64,000 nt of DNA from Melitaea cinxia (GCF_905220565.1 NC_059414.1:5330001-5394000); one strand, 5' to 3'; positions 43,253-53,412 are shown, counted from the stretch's first letter. The notes: generated by a model from the letters alone, not told the origin. Made by a program: numbers and translations.

Positions 43253-43870
43253 CTAGCTTCTGCGCGCGACTTCGTCCGCGTGGAACAGAGGTGCGCGCAA
43301 TACTTGATCATTATTTTGCTACGATGTTATTTTAAAACTGCGATATCTCCTGAGATACTCATTAAAATCGAATTATGTAAAAGGCTATTTTGTTTTAAAT
43401 TAAATACTTGTGATGAATAACGTATTTATTTAGATAAGGATTAATATCATGTTTATAAAAACATCTTCGCAAATAATGCATTATTTTAGAACAAACTTGT
43501 TTAGCATAAAAAAGATTATAGTGAGCCCACCTTAAAAGATAGATATATGCTATCGCGGACTTTTTTTTTAGAACTTTTAAAAAGGATTTATTCTGTCATA
43601 CATGATTTTTGCGAAACTTTAACTGTTTTCACAGCGCACGCAGCGGAAGCTCTCAAAAGGAAAAAAGAACCCCCGATTTTGAAACATTCTTCATTGGTGC
43701 TTCGCTTCTTTTGGTCTTAGCGTAATGATATAAACCTATAACCTTTCTCGATAAATGGGCTATCTAACACTAAAAGAATTTTTCAAATCGGACCAGTAGT
43801 TTCTGAGATTAGCGCGTTCAAACAAACAAACGAACAAACAAACTCTTCAGCTTTATAATGTTAGTATAGA
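43253..43870 (-). mobile_element. Non-autonomous Helitron, sharply bounded
   Basis: On the minus strand: A^TCTATACTAACATTATAAAGC at 43870 and GTCGCGCGCAGAAGCTAG^T at 43253. The pre-terminal GACGAAGTC can pair with itself as the Helitron hairpin. 618 bp with no coding. Inner sequence matches the degraded copy at 27410-28080. Confidence 0.8.
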
Positions 43871-44166
43871 TTTATATGTATGTAATAAAATTTATTAAAT
43901 TTTACTTTTGTATATTACGATTATTTATCATGGTTATGGTTTCTTCTAACTTTTTCTGACATCTAAGTATATTATGATTTTGTTAGTATCTACTTTCTTT
44001 CTTTTTTATGCTCTAAATTAAAAATTAAAGATTTAACGCCTACATAGGCAATCTGATAGCATCAGCAACGTGGAGCTTCAAATTTTCCAATTTCAACAAA
44101 TTCTTTGGCCTAGAATGGTACCTATATATATATAAGCAGTTATATTGCTCTACGATGTAATTTACT
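43871..44166. other. Unassigned spacer
   Basis: No repeat is recognised. It might hold a second exon for the minus-strand peptide frame that follows, but no join could be established. Confidence 0.3.
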
Positions 44167-44316
44167 TTATATTAAATAATGATTATTCAAACTCCGCTGT
44201 AGTCTGTTTTCAGTTAAGAAATAGTAAGTAGTTGTCTTTATATCTGGAGGGCAATACATACTACAACAGATATAAAGAGCCACACACACCAGAGTAAACT
44301 GAAAGAACATTTTCAT
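44167..44316 (-). CDS. Possible small secreted peptide or signal-peptide exon
   Basis: From the Met codon at 44316-44314 the frame starts MKMFFQFTLVCVALYICC, a good signal-peptide shape, and ends after 49 codons. A TATAAA lies on the minus strand at 44368-44363, about 50 bases before the ATG, which leaves room for a short leader. A donor-like GTATGT just after the hydrophobic core would allow splicing instead of read-through. No family is recognised. It may be chance in AT-rich DNA. Confidence 0.25.
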   Translation of the reverse strand: MKMFFQFTLVCVALYICCSMYCPPDIKTTTYYFLTENRLQRSLNNHYLI

Positions 44317-44358
44317 GATAACTGTATTTGAAATAGAATCATTTTCATGAAATATCAA

Positions 44359-45044
44359 ATAGTTTATAAAGTTGTGTAATGAAAGACCTTTTGCAAATTG
44401 ATAGCAAACTGTAAAACTGTTCGCTTACCTACTACTTTGTCAAAGGAAAGGTAACTATTAATCTGTTATCCGAGCAAGTTGCGATGAGCTCGCATTCGTT
44501 GATTACAGGCGAGCATAGGAACTTTCTGTCCTGTCTGCCTTATAACAGGAGTCGTTGAGAAAATGTTCACCTGATTTCGAGATACCGTTGTTTCGTTAAC
44601 TCTGAACGGATTTTGTTTTAAAATGTAATTTAGCACCGACTAGGTTGTTATTAATATTTATTTCATTTGAGACTTCCTGTTTGTTGCAGTTTCTAATTAA
44701 CTCTGTTTAATGTTTCATTTACTATTTCATTACCTTACTAATTAAAATAATGTAGTTTCGTGTATATTTATTTCGTAATCAGTTACATTTATTTAGTTTA
44801 AACAAATAAGAGAACAGTGAAATGAATTTTTTTATTCTTTCTTCAGATAAAAGAATTAATTTATTAAAAACGAATATAACTTTAATTTGTCAAATATGAA
44901 AAAAATTATTTATTTCAAAATTTTTGAGTAAATTAATTTTAAATTTTAATGTTTTTTTTGTGCTATAAAATTTGGTATTGTGTAATAAGGTATTAAATAA
45001 ATGACGGACTCGTGATTCTGTGATAGTGTCCTTAATCAATTGCT
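44359..45044. other. Unassigned spacer
   Basis: AT-rich, no feature recognised apart from the TATA noted with the preceding peptide frame. Confidence 0.35.
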
Positions 45045-45232
45045 CTTATTCCAGTTACCGGTAGCGCAGCGGACAAAGCACTGGCCTATATTGCATTGGT
45101 GTTTGCAGGTTCAGGATATTTGTATTTGTTCAAATGTTTCTTTCAGGTTTGGATGTCTGTCCTTGTCTCCTTACTATGCCACAGAGAGCACGTTAAGTCG
45201 TCGGTCCCCGTTGTTATCATAAATACGTGATT
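45045..45232 (+). repeat. tRNA-derived SINE, 3'-truncated
   Basis: A clear A box (GGTAGCGCAGCGG) and tRNA-like head, a damaged B box (AGGTTCAGG), then TTCAAATGTTTCTTTC, GTCTGTCCTTGTCTCC, GAGCACGTTAAGTCGTCGG and GTTGTTATCATAAATACG. Confidence 0.7.
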
Positions 45233-45491
45233 TTAAAAAATCTGTCTTAATTTATTATTCCATATAAATAAATTAAAATAGCTAACACAAAATAGCTAAT
45301 TGCGAAGTGGTACAGAACTATATTTACCTCGGCTCCACTATATCAAGTACTGGAGGATGTGGCGACGAAATAAGGCGAAGGTGCGCCATGACCAGGCCTG
45401 CTGTGGAACGACTGGGAAAGATTTGGAGAGACAGAAGGATCACCAAGAAGACTAAAGTCAGGTTGATGAAATGCCTTGTGTTTCCAATGTT

Positions 45492-46950
45492 AACATTTCA
45501 CCTGCAGTTATTGACTGGTTTCACTCCTATCTTTCTGGACGCCAGCAGTGCGTTACTTTCAACGGCAATACGTCAGATTGGATGGAACTTACTGCTGGTG
45601 TTCCACAAGGTGGCGTCTTATCTCCATTGCTACTTTCTGTGTTCATTAACAATGTTTCTCGTGTTATCACTTCTCCCTTCCATTTGTATGCAGATGACTT
45701 ACAAATATACAGACACTTTCAGTTGACTGAGTTACATGAGGCTGTTGAAAATTTAAATAGTGATCTTGTCGCAGTTCAGGACTGGGCTAGGTCTTTTGGT
45801 CTGGTGGTCAATCCTGCTAAATCACAAGCTATCATTATTGGAAGTAGTCGATTGAGAAGCAGACTTGACTGGGAATTGGTTCCTAAAATCTCGTACTCTG
45901 GGGTCCCAATTCCTTACTGTGATAAAGTTAGGAATTTAGGGCTTATTATGGATTGCAATTTGTCATGGTCAGCTCATGTCAGCGAGGTCAGCAGAAGAAT
46001 ACACTACACATTTCACTCTCTCAAGCGTCTCCAATATTTTCTTCCTTTCCAAACCAAAATTATGCTTGCGCAAACCCTTCTACTGCCTATCCTTGATTAT
46101 GCTGATGTATGCTATCTGGATGTGACTGAGGAGCTACTTACAAAGTTAGAGCGTCTCCAAAATCTTGCCATAAGATTCATTTTTGGCCTGCGAAAATTTG
46201 ATCGCATCTCTCAATTTCGTGCTCAGTTAAAATGGCTGCCCATTCGTCTTCGGCGTGATATGCACATCCTTTCCACTCTCTTTAATATCCTTCACGATCC
46301 AAATTCTCCATCGTATCTTCGATCCCGATTTCACCTACTGCCCTCTCCTACTCGTTCCAGGCGCTCTGGCATTACAGCTAAGCTAGACATACCAAAATGT
46401 AATACAAAATTTAAGTTAAATTCTTATTCGGTACGCGCCTCCATACTATGGAACAAACTCCCAAGAGTCATTCAAACTAGTCCTTCCCTTGTTTCCTTTA
46501 AATATAAATTAAAGAAACACTTGCTTTCACTAGCTAATGTGTAATCATCTGTATATTATAGAATATGTATGTATTTACTTATATATTATAGTGAGTATGT
46601 ATATGTATATGTTTATGTATATGTATAAGTATATTTATATTTTGGTATGTATCTTTATATGTATTTGTTAATATGTAGTATGTTACATTTTTGTATATAT
46701 ATATAAATTTTATTCTTTTATTTTATTTATTTTTTCTTTGGTGTTTTTTTTTTTTAATATTTATTATTTATTTTTTATTTTCTTCTGAATGAATACTTCT
46801 TGCACTGTTTGCCTCGCTATATGAAACACTTACTCATGACCATGGGTTGACTGGAAGAAATCTCTTTCAGAGATAAGTCCACCTTTGCCATAAACCTTTC
46901 TATTATTGTATGTTTTATATCTATTTTTGAGTGCAATAAAGTATATAATC
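45492..46950 (+). mobile_element. CR1-like LINE nested in the outer LINE
   Basis: 5'-truncated insertion of about 1.46 kb. It contains the reverse transcriptase palm and thumb, a 3' UTR with (TATG)n-like sequence at 46560-46680, TTGACTGGAAGAAATCTC and AAGTCCACCTTTGCC, and the end AGTGCAATAAAGTATATAA. The same end occurs at 22830-22935. No clear target-site duplication, as is common for CR1-type elements. Confidence 0.8.
45493..46544 (+). pseudogene. CR1-like reverse transcriptase, C-terminal two thirds
   Basis: Uninterrupted frame, the longest in the window (357 codons from 45471, of which the first few belong to the outer LINE). Seen: WFHSYLSGRQQ, the GVPQGGVLSPLLLSVFIN motif, LYADDLQIY with the catalytic YADD, NPAKSQAIIIG, LGLIMD, LERLQNLAIRFIFGL, WNKLPRVIQ and SFKYKLKKHLL. 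The endonuclease domain and finger region are missing, so the copy is not autonomous. Few defects suggest a fairly recent insertion. Confidence 0.9.
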
Positions 46951-47117
46951 TTTCTCTATGGAGCCGAAACTTGGTCTCTGAAACTGCAGGATCGCCGTAA
47001 AATCGATGCATTAGAGATGTGGTCCTGGAGGCGCCTCCTAAAGATCCCGTGGACGGCGTTTCGCACCAACGTATCCATCCTCAGAGAACTTCGTATCAAA
47101 GACAGACTATCATCAAC

Positions 47118-47155
47118 TGTACAACTACGAATACTTCAGTATTCGTAGTTGTACA
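47118..47155. repeat. 38-bp perfect palindrome inside LINE coding
   Basis: 18-bp arms TGTACAACTACGAATACT and AGTATTCGTAGTTGTACA around a 2-base centre. The left arm is native LINE coding (VQLRIL); the right arm is the extra copy, and reading frame is lost there. Confidence 0.9.
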
Positions 47156-47649
47156 ATTTCTTTGGGCACATCTCTAGAAATGAAAACTCGATGGAGAAAC
47201 TAGTGGTGCAGGGCCAGGTGGAAGGCAAGAGAGCACGCGGTCGAACGCCAACCCGCTGGACAGACGTCATCACAAGGGCTACTGAGTCCACCATGGTCCA
47301 GTGTACTCGCGACGCCACCAACAGAGGGAAATGGAAGCACATCGCCAGGAGAGCTACCCTCGAAAATATTATCGACCCACCAAACACCCCCCACTATGTA
47401 CCTCGTCAGCGCAGCCACGACCACTCTGACAAGAATGTGCGACTAAGAAGAAGAAATAAAAATACGCCAAATTTCTAATCTATTTATCTTTCTAATCAAA
47501 TATCACTAAATAAGATAATAATAAGTTTAATGTTCTTAAAACGACTTATATATATTAGGTACGACATTTGTATATACCTATGTGAATCATTTTTAGCCTA
47601 TTCAGCTAACAAATACATTTGACAGAAATGCTTACAATAAAAAATATTT

Positions 47650-47800
47650 CATCACTTCAGCCTATCGCAGTCCACTGCTGGACATAGGCCTCCAAAAGTT
47701 TGTGCCAAAAATGGCGTGAACTCATGTGTGTTGCCCATAGTCACCACGCTGGGTAGGCGAGTTGGTGAACGCAAGGCCGGCTTTGTCGCACAGAAGACGC
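47650..47800 (-). mobile_element. RTE-tailed SINE-like repeat with target-site duplication
   Basis: 151-bp 5'-truncated copy flanked by perfect 11-bp repeats AAAAAATATTT at 47639-47649 and 47801-47811. Confidence 0.9.
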
Positions 47801-48230
47801 AAAAAATATTTAGCAAAAATAAAATTATATTTGGAGTAAATCACAAAAAACAAACGAATTCAAAGTATTTGGAGATATTGTTTAATGTTACATGTTTGTT
47901 AATAAATTATTTCATATTTAACTACTTCAACTTGAACTAATCTAATAATCAATTAATTATTCTGATTCCTTGTCATTTCTAATAATTAACGGCGTGATGA
48001 ACTATAATTAATACCGTTTAATTAACATTGGTCAGTGAAAATTTAGTACTATATGAAATGGTAGAGTTATATAGTAACACATAAACTTAAGAAGGATACT
48101 ATATTTAACTGGGAACTATATTATAAATAGAATTCTAAATAACTCAGTGGACTTATTACCTACATTTATATTTCGTTAATAGTCGATTTATTTTTATTTT
48201 CTTTTATAAAAACCCTGCAATAACAGAAAA

Positions 48231-48405
48231 AAATATACAAGTGTGCTTTAGACCACAAGACTGAAGTAAAATTTACGAAACGTCTTTCTCTCTCTTTCTA
48301 TCTTCAGTAACTTATATCTCCCTTTCAACTTCCGTTCGCCTCACAGTTATCGTAACGCTCTCGTCACGCAATTACCGGCTTACTCCCCAAGTCAACCGTG
48401 CGTAA
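48231..48405 (-). repeat. Unnamed interspersed repeat, copy 3 of 3
   Basis: Reverse orientation: GTGTGCTTTAGACCAC, GACTGAAGTAAAATTTACG, AACTTCCGTTCGCCTC, GTAACGCTCTCGTCACGC and GGCTTACTCCCCAAGTC. Confidence 0.65.
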
Positions 48406-48794
48406 TATAAAATATAAAAGAAAAAGTGTAGTAAAAGGTGTACTTTGACTTCGATTTCTTATATCACATAGTTTTTATTATGTATATTCCTATTTTTCTT
48501 TATTTCTACGCTAGCTATTTTGTATACTGTTTCTAATTGTATAGAACTTTTCTGATATAAAAGTTTAAAAAATAATGGAAAGAGTATAGCTTCGTTTTCG
48601 GTTCCTTGACTTATTGTACGAAATAAGCTGTAATTTTTAGGTATTGTACTTTGAAGTAGGTAATATAGGTACATGTATCTTTGATTAAGGGAGGACTGCA
48701 CGCTTGCTTGCAACGTCATTGGTATGAAAGACGTCAATCCTACATTACAGAAACATGCATATATATCGTGTTGATATAAATTGGGTGACGCATT

Positions 48795-48965
48795 GCATTA
48801 TGCCATATGTTTTACATTCGCAAAATACGCGCTAAGCGATTGGCTAGTACATTCTTAATGCGTACAGCCAAAGAATGGAACTCTCTACCAGCGTCTGTGT
48901 TTCCGGAAAGTTTACAGCCTGGGGATCTTTAAGTCGCGATTAAATAGGCTACTTTTGGGTAAGTT
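48795..48965 (+). pseudogene. LINE reverse transcriptase, C-terminal scrap
   Basis: One frame reads RTAKEWNSLPASVFPESLQ, a conserved C-terminal block of LINE reverse transcriptases (R-T-A-x-x-W-N-x-L-P). It then loses frame around GGGATCTTTAAGTCGCG. Only this end of the protein is present. Confidence 0.65.
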
Positions 48966-49735
48966 TGCTTCATCCTAGATCGCATTTTCACTTAACAACA
49001 GGTGAAATAGTGGTCAAACTTAATATTAAAAAAAAGGTGATTCTTAGGATACTACATGGAACTTACATTAAGGTGTAAGTAGCTTTTTGATCATTCATCA
49101 CGATGTCAACTGTCATCAATGACAGGTTCCCATCACGTAAAGTCTCCAAAGGATTGAACCATGAAATTACGCTTAGTTGATGAATTATCACGCGGATTAC
49201 TTTCTTACTTTTTTATTTATCTGTATTACTATAAACAGAGGTAGACATACCATTAATAACATATAGATAATACTTATATCTTTTTTTAAATTTTCGTTAT
49301 TATTTCACAACAGAAAACTAAGTTACCGATTCCTTTCATCCGTTGACGAAAGGTCTTGAACGAAAACTTAAATTAAAAATAACAAGCATCAATACACGTT
49401 AAATATAAAACTAAAAAAAATTAAAAGCGATGTGAATATTTTTCCAATAAATCAATTGAACATGCAATGAAAAGCAACAGCAAATATTGCTAACGCGATA
49501 AAATCAATCGACGATTGTAGAATAAAATCAAGTTGTTTTATTTGCGATTAAAATTAACATAATTTTGCTTCATTAATGAGTTTAATGAACATAATTTTAT
49601 CGTTGAATTTAAGCTGTTTAATAATTATTTTGTCACTGCAAAAAGCATACATACAATCCCAATGATTATTAATACCTTTAAAATGATTTTAATTATAAAT
49701 ATATATTTAAAATCATTTTAAATATATGTTAATAT
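48966..49735. other. Unassigned spacer
   Basis: AT-rich. An imperfect palindrome, AAAATGATTTTA with its inverse near 49680-49722, lies just before the LTR. Confidence 0.35.
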
Positions 49736-50175
49736 TGTTACGTGTTAGGGTTCGAAGGATTTGGAGAGAAAGACCTGCTGACTCTTTTCAAGACTTTATT
49801 CACAAGCACTAGGTCCAACACAAAGCACTAGGTTCAAACACTAAGCACTAACAATGTCCTATGTCGTAGCCAATGTCGTAGGTCTCGCTGGTACCACTCT
49901 TGATCACTAGTTTTCACTTTTGAAGTCGCCTCAAAGATCGCTCAAACTGAACTGCACTCGTTCGCCTCGCTACGGCTATTTATATCGCCCGAGACGAGGC
50001 CCAGACCATTCTGGAAAGTTCGCGCATGTACCCGGTTTTCGAGACTATACTTCTATATAGTTCCACAGTTGCTCCTCTAACGCCATCTAGTATTGAGTAG
50101 AGAGTTTCATGCGGTCTCTGTCTTTGCGTGGTTTCAATGATTAGATGGCGCTAGTTTCTTTGTGTGTCCTTAACA
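49736..50175 (-). mobile_element. Solo LTR of an LTR retrotransposon
   Basis: 440 bp, starting TGTTA and ending TAACA on either strand. The host bases ATAT are duplicated at 49732-49735 and 50176-50179, as expected for an integrase-made 4-bp duplication. On the minus strand a TATA box (GATATAAATAG, near 49986-49976) is followed by a CAGTTCAGTTTGAG initiator-like stretch and by AATAAAG near 49800, giving U3, R and U5 in that order. No internal retrotransposon coding is adjacent, so it is a solo LTR left by recombination. Confidence 0.85.
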
Positions 50176-50364
50176 ATATCATATATATAACTAGTCTGGC
50201 TATAAATACTGTTACATAAAAACTTCTTTTTTTCAGCTTTTTAATTATTTTGAAATTGGAACACGTATATAATTTTAAAAAATTATTTCGATTTTGCGCC
50301 ATTTCATATATTTTTCGTGATCATTATCAAATTACAATATTGATTTTTTTTTGGTTGGATTGCA

Positions 50365-51185
50365 GTGATCGCCTTGCACAAAGTGGGTATGGAGCCGTCG
50401 ATCATATTCCAGACACTTCAAAAGCATGGTATCAGCTGTATGTTCGTATATCGTACTATCAACAGATACAGCAACACTTCGGCTCAATAGCCGAAGTGTT
50501 GCTGTGTCTGTTGATAGTCCAGAAAAGATCGGGGCGGCCGCGTGTTGTAAGAACTACAAAGGCTGTTAATGCTGTTAAAGCCAGAATTCGTCGAAACCCC
50601 ATTAGGAACCAAAAAATCTTATCGCAAGAAATGAAGATTTCTGCTAGGACTCTTTCGCGTATTATAAAATAAGACCTGAAGCTCGGTGCTTATCGCCGAT
50701 ATACAGGACATGCCTTAAATCAATCTTTACAATTAAAGAGAGTGGATCGATCAAAACTCCTTCTGTCGCGATACACGGGTGAAAAGCACAGAAATATCCT
50801 CTTTACCGATGAAACAATTTTCACGATTGAAGAACTCTACAATAAGCAAAATAATAAAGTGTACGCTCGCACTTCTAAAGAAGCTGCTCAAGTTATCGCA
50901 AAGGTACAACATGGTCATCATCCTGCGTCAGTGATGGTTTGGTGGGGCGTGTCTTATCAAGGAAACTACATTACATTACAAAACTACATTTTTATGAAAA
51001 AGGAGTGAAAACTTCAGCTAGAGTGTATCAAGATACAGTCTTGGTACATATTGTGAAAACTCTCAGCAATACACTTTTTTAAAATATACCGTGGACTTTC
51101 CAGCAGGACTCTGCACCTGGTCACAAGGCACGAACTACCCAAGCATGCATTTTTATTTGTAACAGAACTTATGGCTGGACCATAT
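50365..51185 (+). pseudogene. mariner transposase relic
   Basis: Successive pieces of a mariner transposase: HKVGMEPSIIFQTLQKHG and FVYRTINRYSNTS (DNA-binding part), then RSGRPRVVRT, RRNPIRNQKILSQEMKIS, then RNILFTDETIFTIEE (first catalytic Asp), HHPASVMVWWGVSYQG, and TFQQDSAPGHKARTT (second Asp). The third Asp region (DLNPLD in the family) is missing. Frames shift at the hairpin at 50455-50518 and again near 50673 and 51000, and stops occur. No terminal inverted repeats are recognised. It is dead. Confidence 0.85.
50455..50518. repeat. 64-bp hairpin inside the mariner relic
   Basis: 30-bp arms at 50455-50484 and 50489-50518, with one mismatch and a 4-base loop (CAAT). The left arm carries native coding (INRYSNTS); the right arm is its inverted copy, after which the RSGRPR motif resumes in another frame. 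Confidence 0.9.
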
Positions 51186-51348
51186 ATAAAAAAACGTTTA
51201 TCCCTTGAAGTATTAGTTTAAGTATATTACAGTTGTTTTTCTCAGTTGTAGTAAGAGCAAATGTTATATTGAAAATGGATATTGCACTTCTTCAAATCCT
51301 CCGAATAAGACCGCTTTCTTTCGTGCACTTTTAAAGGGTTCAATAAAT

Positions 51349-51483
51349 TAATGATAAATAAAATAAGACAGATATTAATTATAAAAAGCGAATTAATGAT
51401 AAACAAAATAAGACAGATATTAATTATAAAAAGCGAATTAATGATAAATAAAATAAGACAGATATTAATTATAAAAAGCGAGA
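51349..51483 (+). repeat. Tandem repeat, 45 bp x 3
   Basis: Three nearly identical 45-bp units beginning TAATGATAAATAAAATAAG and ending TATAAAAAGCGAAT. Unit 2 differs by one base (C for T); unit 3 differs at its last base or two. The high identity suggests recent amplification. Confidence 0.95.
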
Positions 51484-52239
51484 ATATAATAATAGCCTAA
51501 CATACGTAACATACTCGTTCATAACATTCTTTTAATTTAAATTAACATGATTAAGACCGTCTCCTTCCTCCTCCTCTTACTCTTCTCCTCCTTTAAAATC
51601 GTTCATCCAATTAAACAGAAAGAAATCGATGTGAAAATATCACAGAAATGAATCGAAAATAGACTTCTAATTAAAATAGTCCAATTGTTTCACATTATTT
51701 ACTTCATTGTTTCATGCCAACCAATAACAATGATAATGTTGGGTTCAGTTGGTAATCTAGTTTTAACTCAGTTATCGTAGCCGGTTATGTTACTATTTTT
51801 TAACTTATATTTATAATAGCGTTAGAAGTTTGACTATTCTTTAAATTTTTACGTTACAGATTGTGAGATGTTAGGAATGAACTTGGTATACCTCCTATGC
51901 ACACATGTTGTCACCGTAAAAAAAAAATAAGATTAAGAGAGATGGAGAAAATAGTTTTTTTTACGCGACGACCTAAACTAGAGAGAGGTAAAAAAGAAAT
52001 TAATAGATAGCTAAATAAAATTGGATTTAGAGGTCAAAATTAAATAAGACAAATATTAGAAAATAATTTAATACAAAGTTATTCAACCTGGATTTAACTG
52101 AAAAAAAAAATAGTGTTTACACAGATTTGTATGAACCAACAACTTTAACTTTCTTCTGAGAGTTAAACGTACGTTTCTAAAACAATACAATATTATTTTA
52201 AAGCAAAATTAAGATTCGTAACATTTCTGGTACACGGGT
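51484..52239. other. Spacer with a pyrimidine-rich micro-ORF
   Basis: The micro-ORF at 51547-51651 starts with ATG and reads MIKTVSFLLLLLFSSF in a CTC-rich stretch. No other feature is recognised. Confidence 0.3.
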
Positions 52240-52976
52240 GGAGGTTAACTAAGGTCACTTATCGTCAACGGGATTCCGTGAATACGTGGCTCCGCCATAG
52301 CACCGCCGGATGATCTCACACCGACTCTCGAGTTTCGTCGACTACACAATTCCACAGCACCGTCAACCCCCGCGATGACAACCGGAGGCAGGATAATTAT
52401 CACGTCGAGGTTAAAAATTTTATGTTCACGCCAGAGGGTAGGTTTCTAATAATGCGGATCCGTACTCTGGTAATAGTAATCGTAAATCTGTATTGTTGGG
52501 CTCCCAGCGGGTAACCCACAATTGTCTTTGTTGTGTACTCTCTAATGCACTGGCTCGTCAACTTACGATGTGCGCAGGCGCCGCGTCCGTTCTCGCCCGT
52601 AGCTTGTGCGGTATTGACACCGCGCGCGCCCCCACACCGTGAGCCCGAGACAGTGTATATAGCTATCACTATATATGTAGCAATATACAAACACTACAGT
52701 CTTGGCACGTGGTATTAACAGGCACCATCAGCAACGCCCGTGACCGCCACGCCAAGGACCCTGGAAGGTCACACCAGAAGGTGAGCCCTTCGTCTCTGTG
52801 CTGACACGGAAATAGCCCACAAAAGACAAGCACATCCTAACGTTTTACATAATTTAATTTAATAATTTTTTTAGAGCAATTAAAATTAATCAAACACACA
52901 ATCTACACACATAATCACAATTAATTAAAAGCAATTTAGTAATTACAATTAAATATGAGCAAGTTAATAATACAAC
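52240..52976 (-). repeat. GC-rich region, probable 3' UTR of the R1-like LINE
   Basis: Base composition differs sharply from the surroundings (GC-rich at 52240-52800, with GCGCGCGCCCC at 52621). It lies directly downstream, on the minus strand, of the R1-like ORF end at 52977. It contains no domain-bearing open frame. Alternatives are another mobile element or an unrelated GC-rich host segment. Confidence 0.4.
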
Positions 52977-53201
52977 TCACTCAACCCAACAAGTAGCGCC
53001 TCCTACGCACCCCCATTCGCCGCCTGCGGACAGCCCCTTGTCGGCAGCCTCCTCTCTCATCCGCTCGTCATTCTCCTTCTGGGACATTACTGTCTCGCAG
53101 AAGGAGACCATCGCCTTCCAGGACTTGTCGTCGCTGAGCATCGCGGTGATGACGCTCGGCAGTGACAAGTCCCTTTCGAGGAAGCTCTCAACTGTACCTG
53201 C
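52977..53201 (-). pseudogene. R1-clade LINE reverse transcriptase, C-terminal end
   Basis: The minus-strand frame reads VESFLERDLSLPSVITAML, DDKSWKAMVSFCETVMSQKE, ERMREEAADKG and ends at a stop. The W-x-A-M-x-S-F-C-E-x-V-M-x-x-K-E block is typical of the last part of R1-clade ORF2 proteins. Sequence identity to the family is lost upstream at about 53201, where a stop appears, so the copy is 5'-truncated to about 70 codons. Confidence 0.7.
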
Positions 53202-53289
53202 TTACATTATACTTACGAAGTTTCTGATTTAATACCTTCTGCATCACATGGGTATGTGATACGGAAGGTCTATAAATAATAAATAAATT

Positions 53290-53412
53290 AAATTGGGTTA
53301 TCTGGAAGAAATGGCTAATTGACCATAAGTCCGCCCATTGTACTTCACAGTCTGTAAATGTTTTTAAATGTGTTGTGTTTAAAATGTAGTTGTGGTGTAC
53401 AATAAAGTATAA
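53290..53412 (+). repeat. LINE 3' tail
   Basis: GGTTATCTGGAAGAAATGG, CCATAAGTCCGCCC and GTACAATAAAGTATAAATAAA parallel the CR1-like tail at 46830-46948, with more divergence. Confidence 0.6.

Larger units (their letters stand above)
45300..47478 (+). mobile_element. RTE/BovB-like LINE 3' fragment, split by another LINE
   Basis: The outer LINE has a left part at 45300-45492 (frame YLGSTISSTGG, KIWRDRRITKKTKVRLMKCL, VFPM) and a right part at 46951-47478 (FLYGAETWSLKLQ, IDALEMWSWRRLLKIPW, GKRARGRTPTRWTD, HIARRATLENI). The two parts join in frame across the insert. A short palindrome at 47118-47155 breaks the right part. These are the region beyond the palm of the reverse transcriptase and its C-terminus; no catalytic motif is included. 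Dead copy. Confidence 0.8.

Noticed and set aside
51349..51483. The 45-bp triplicate as a CRISPR-like array
   Set aside because: The units are directly adjacent with no spacers.
52400..52690. 96-codon minus-strand frame in the GC-rich block
   Set aside because: Long frames are expected by chance in GC-rich DNA; the sequence shows no domain.
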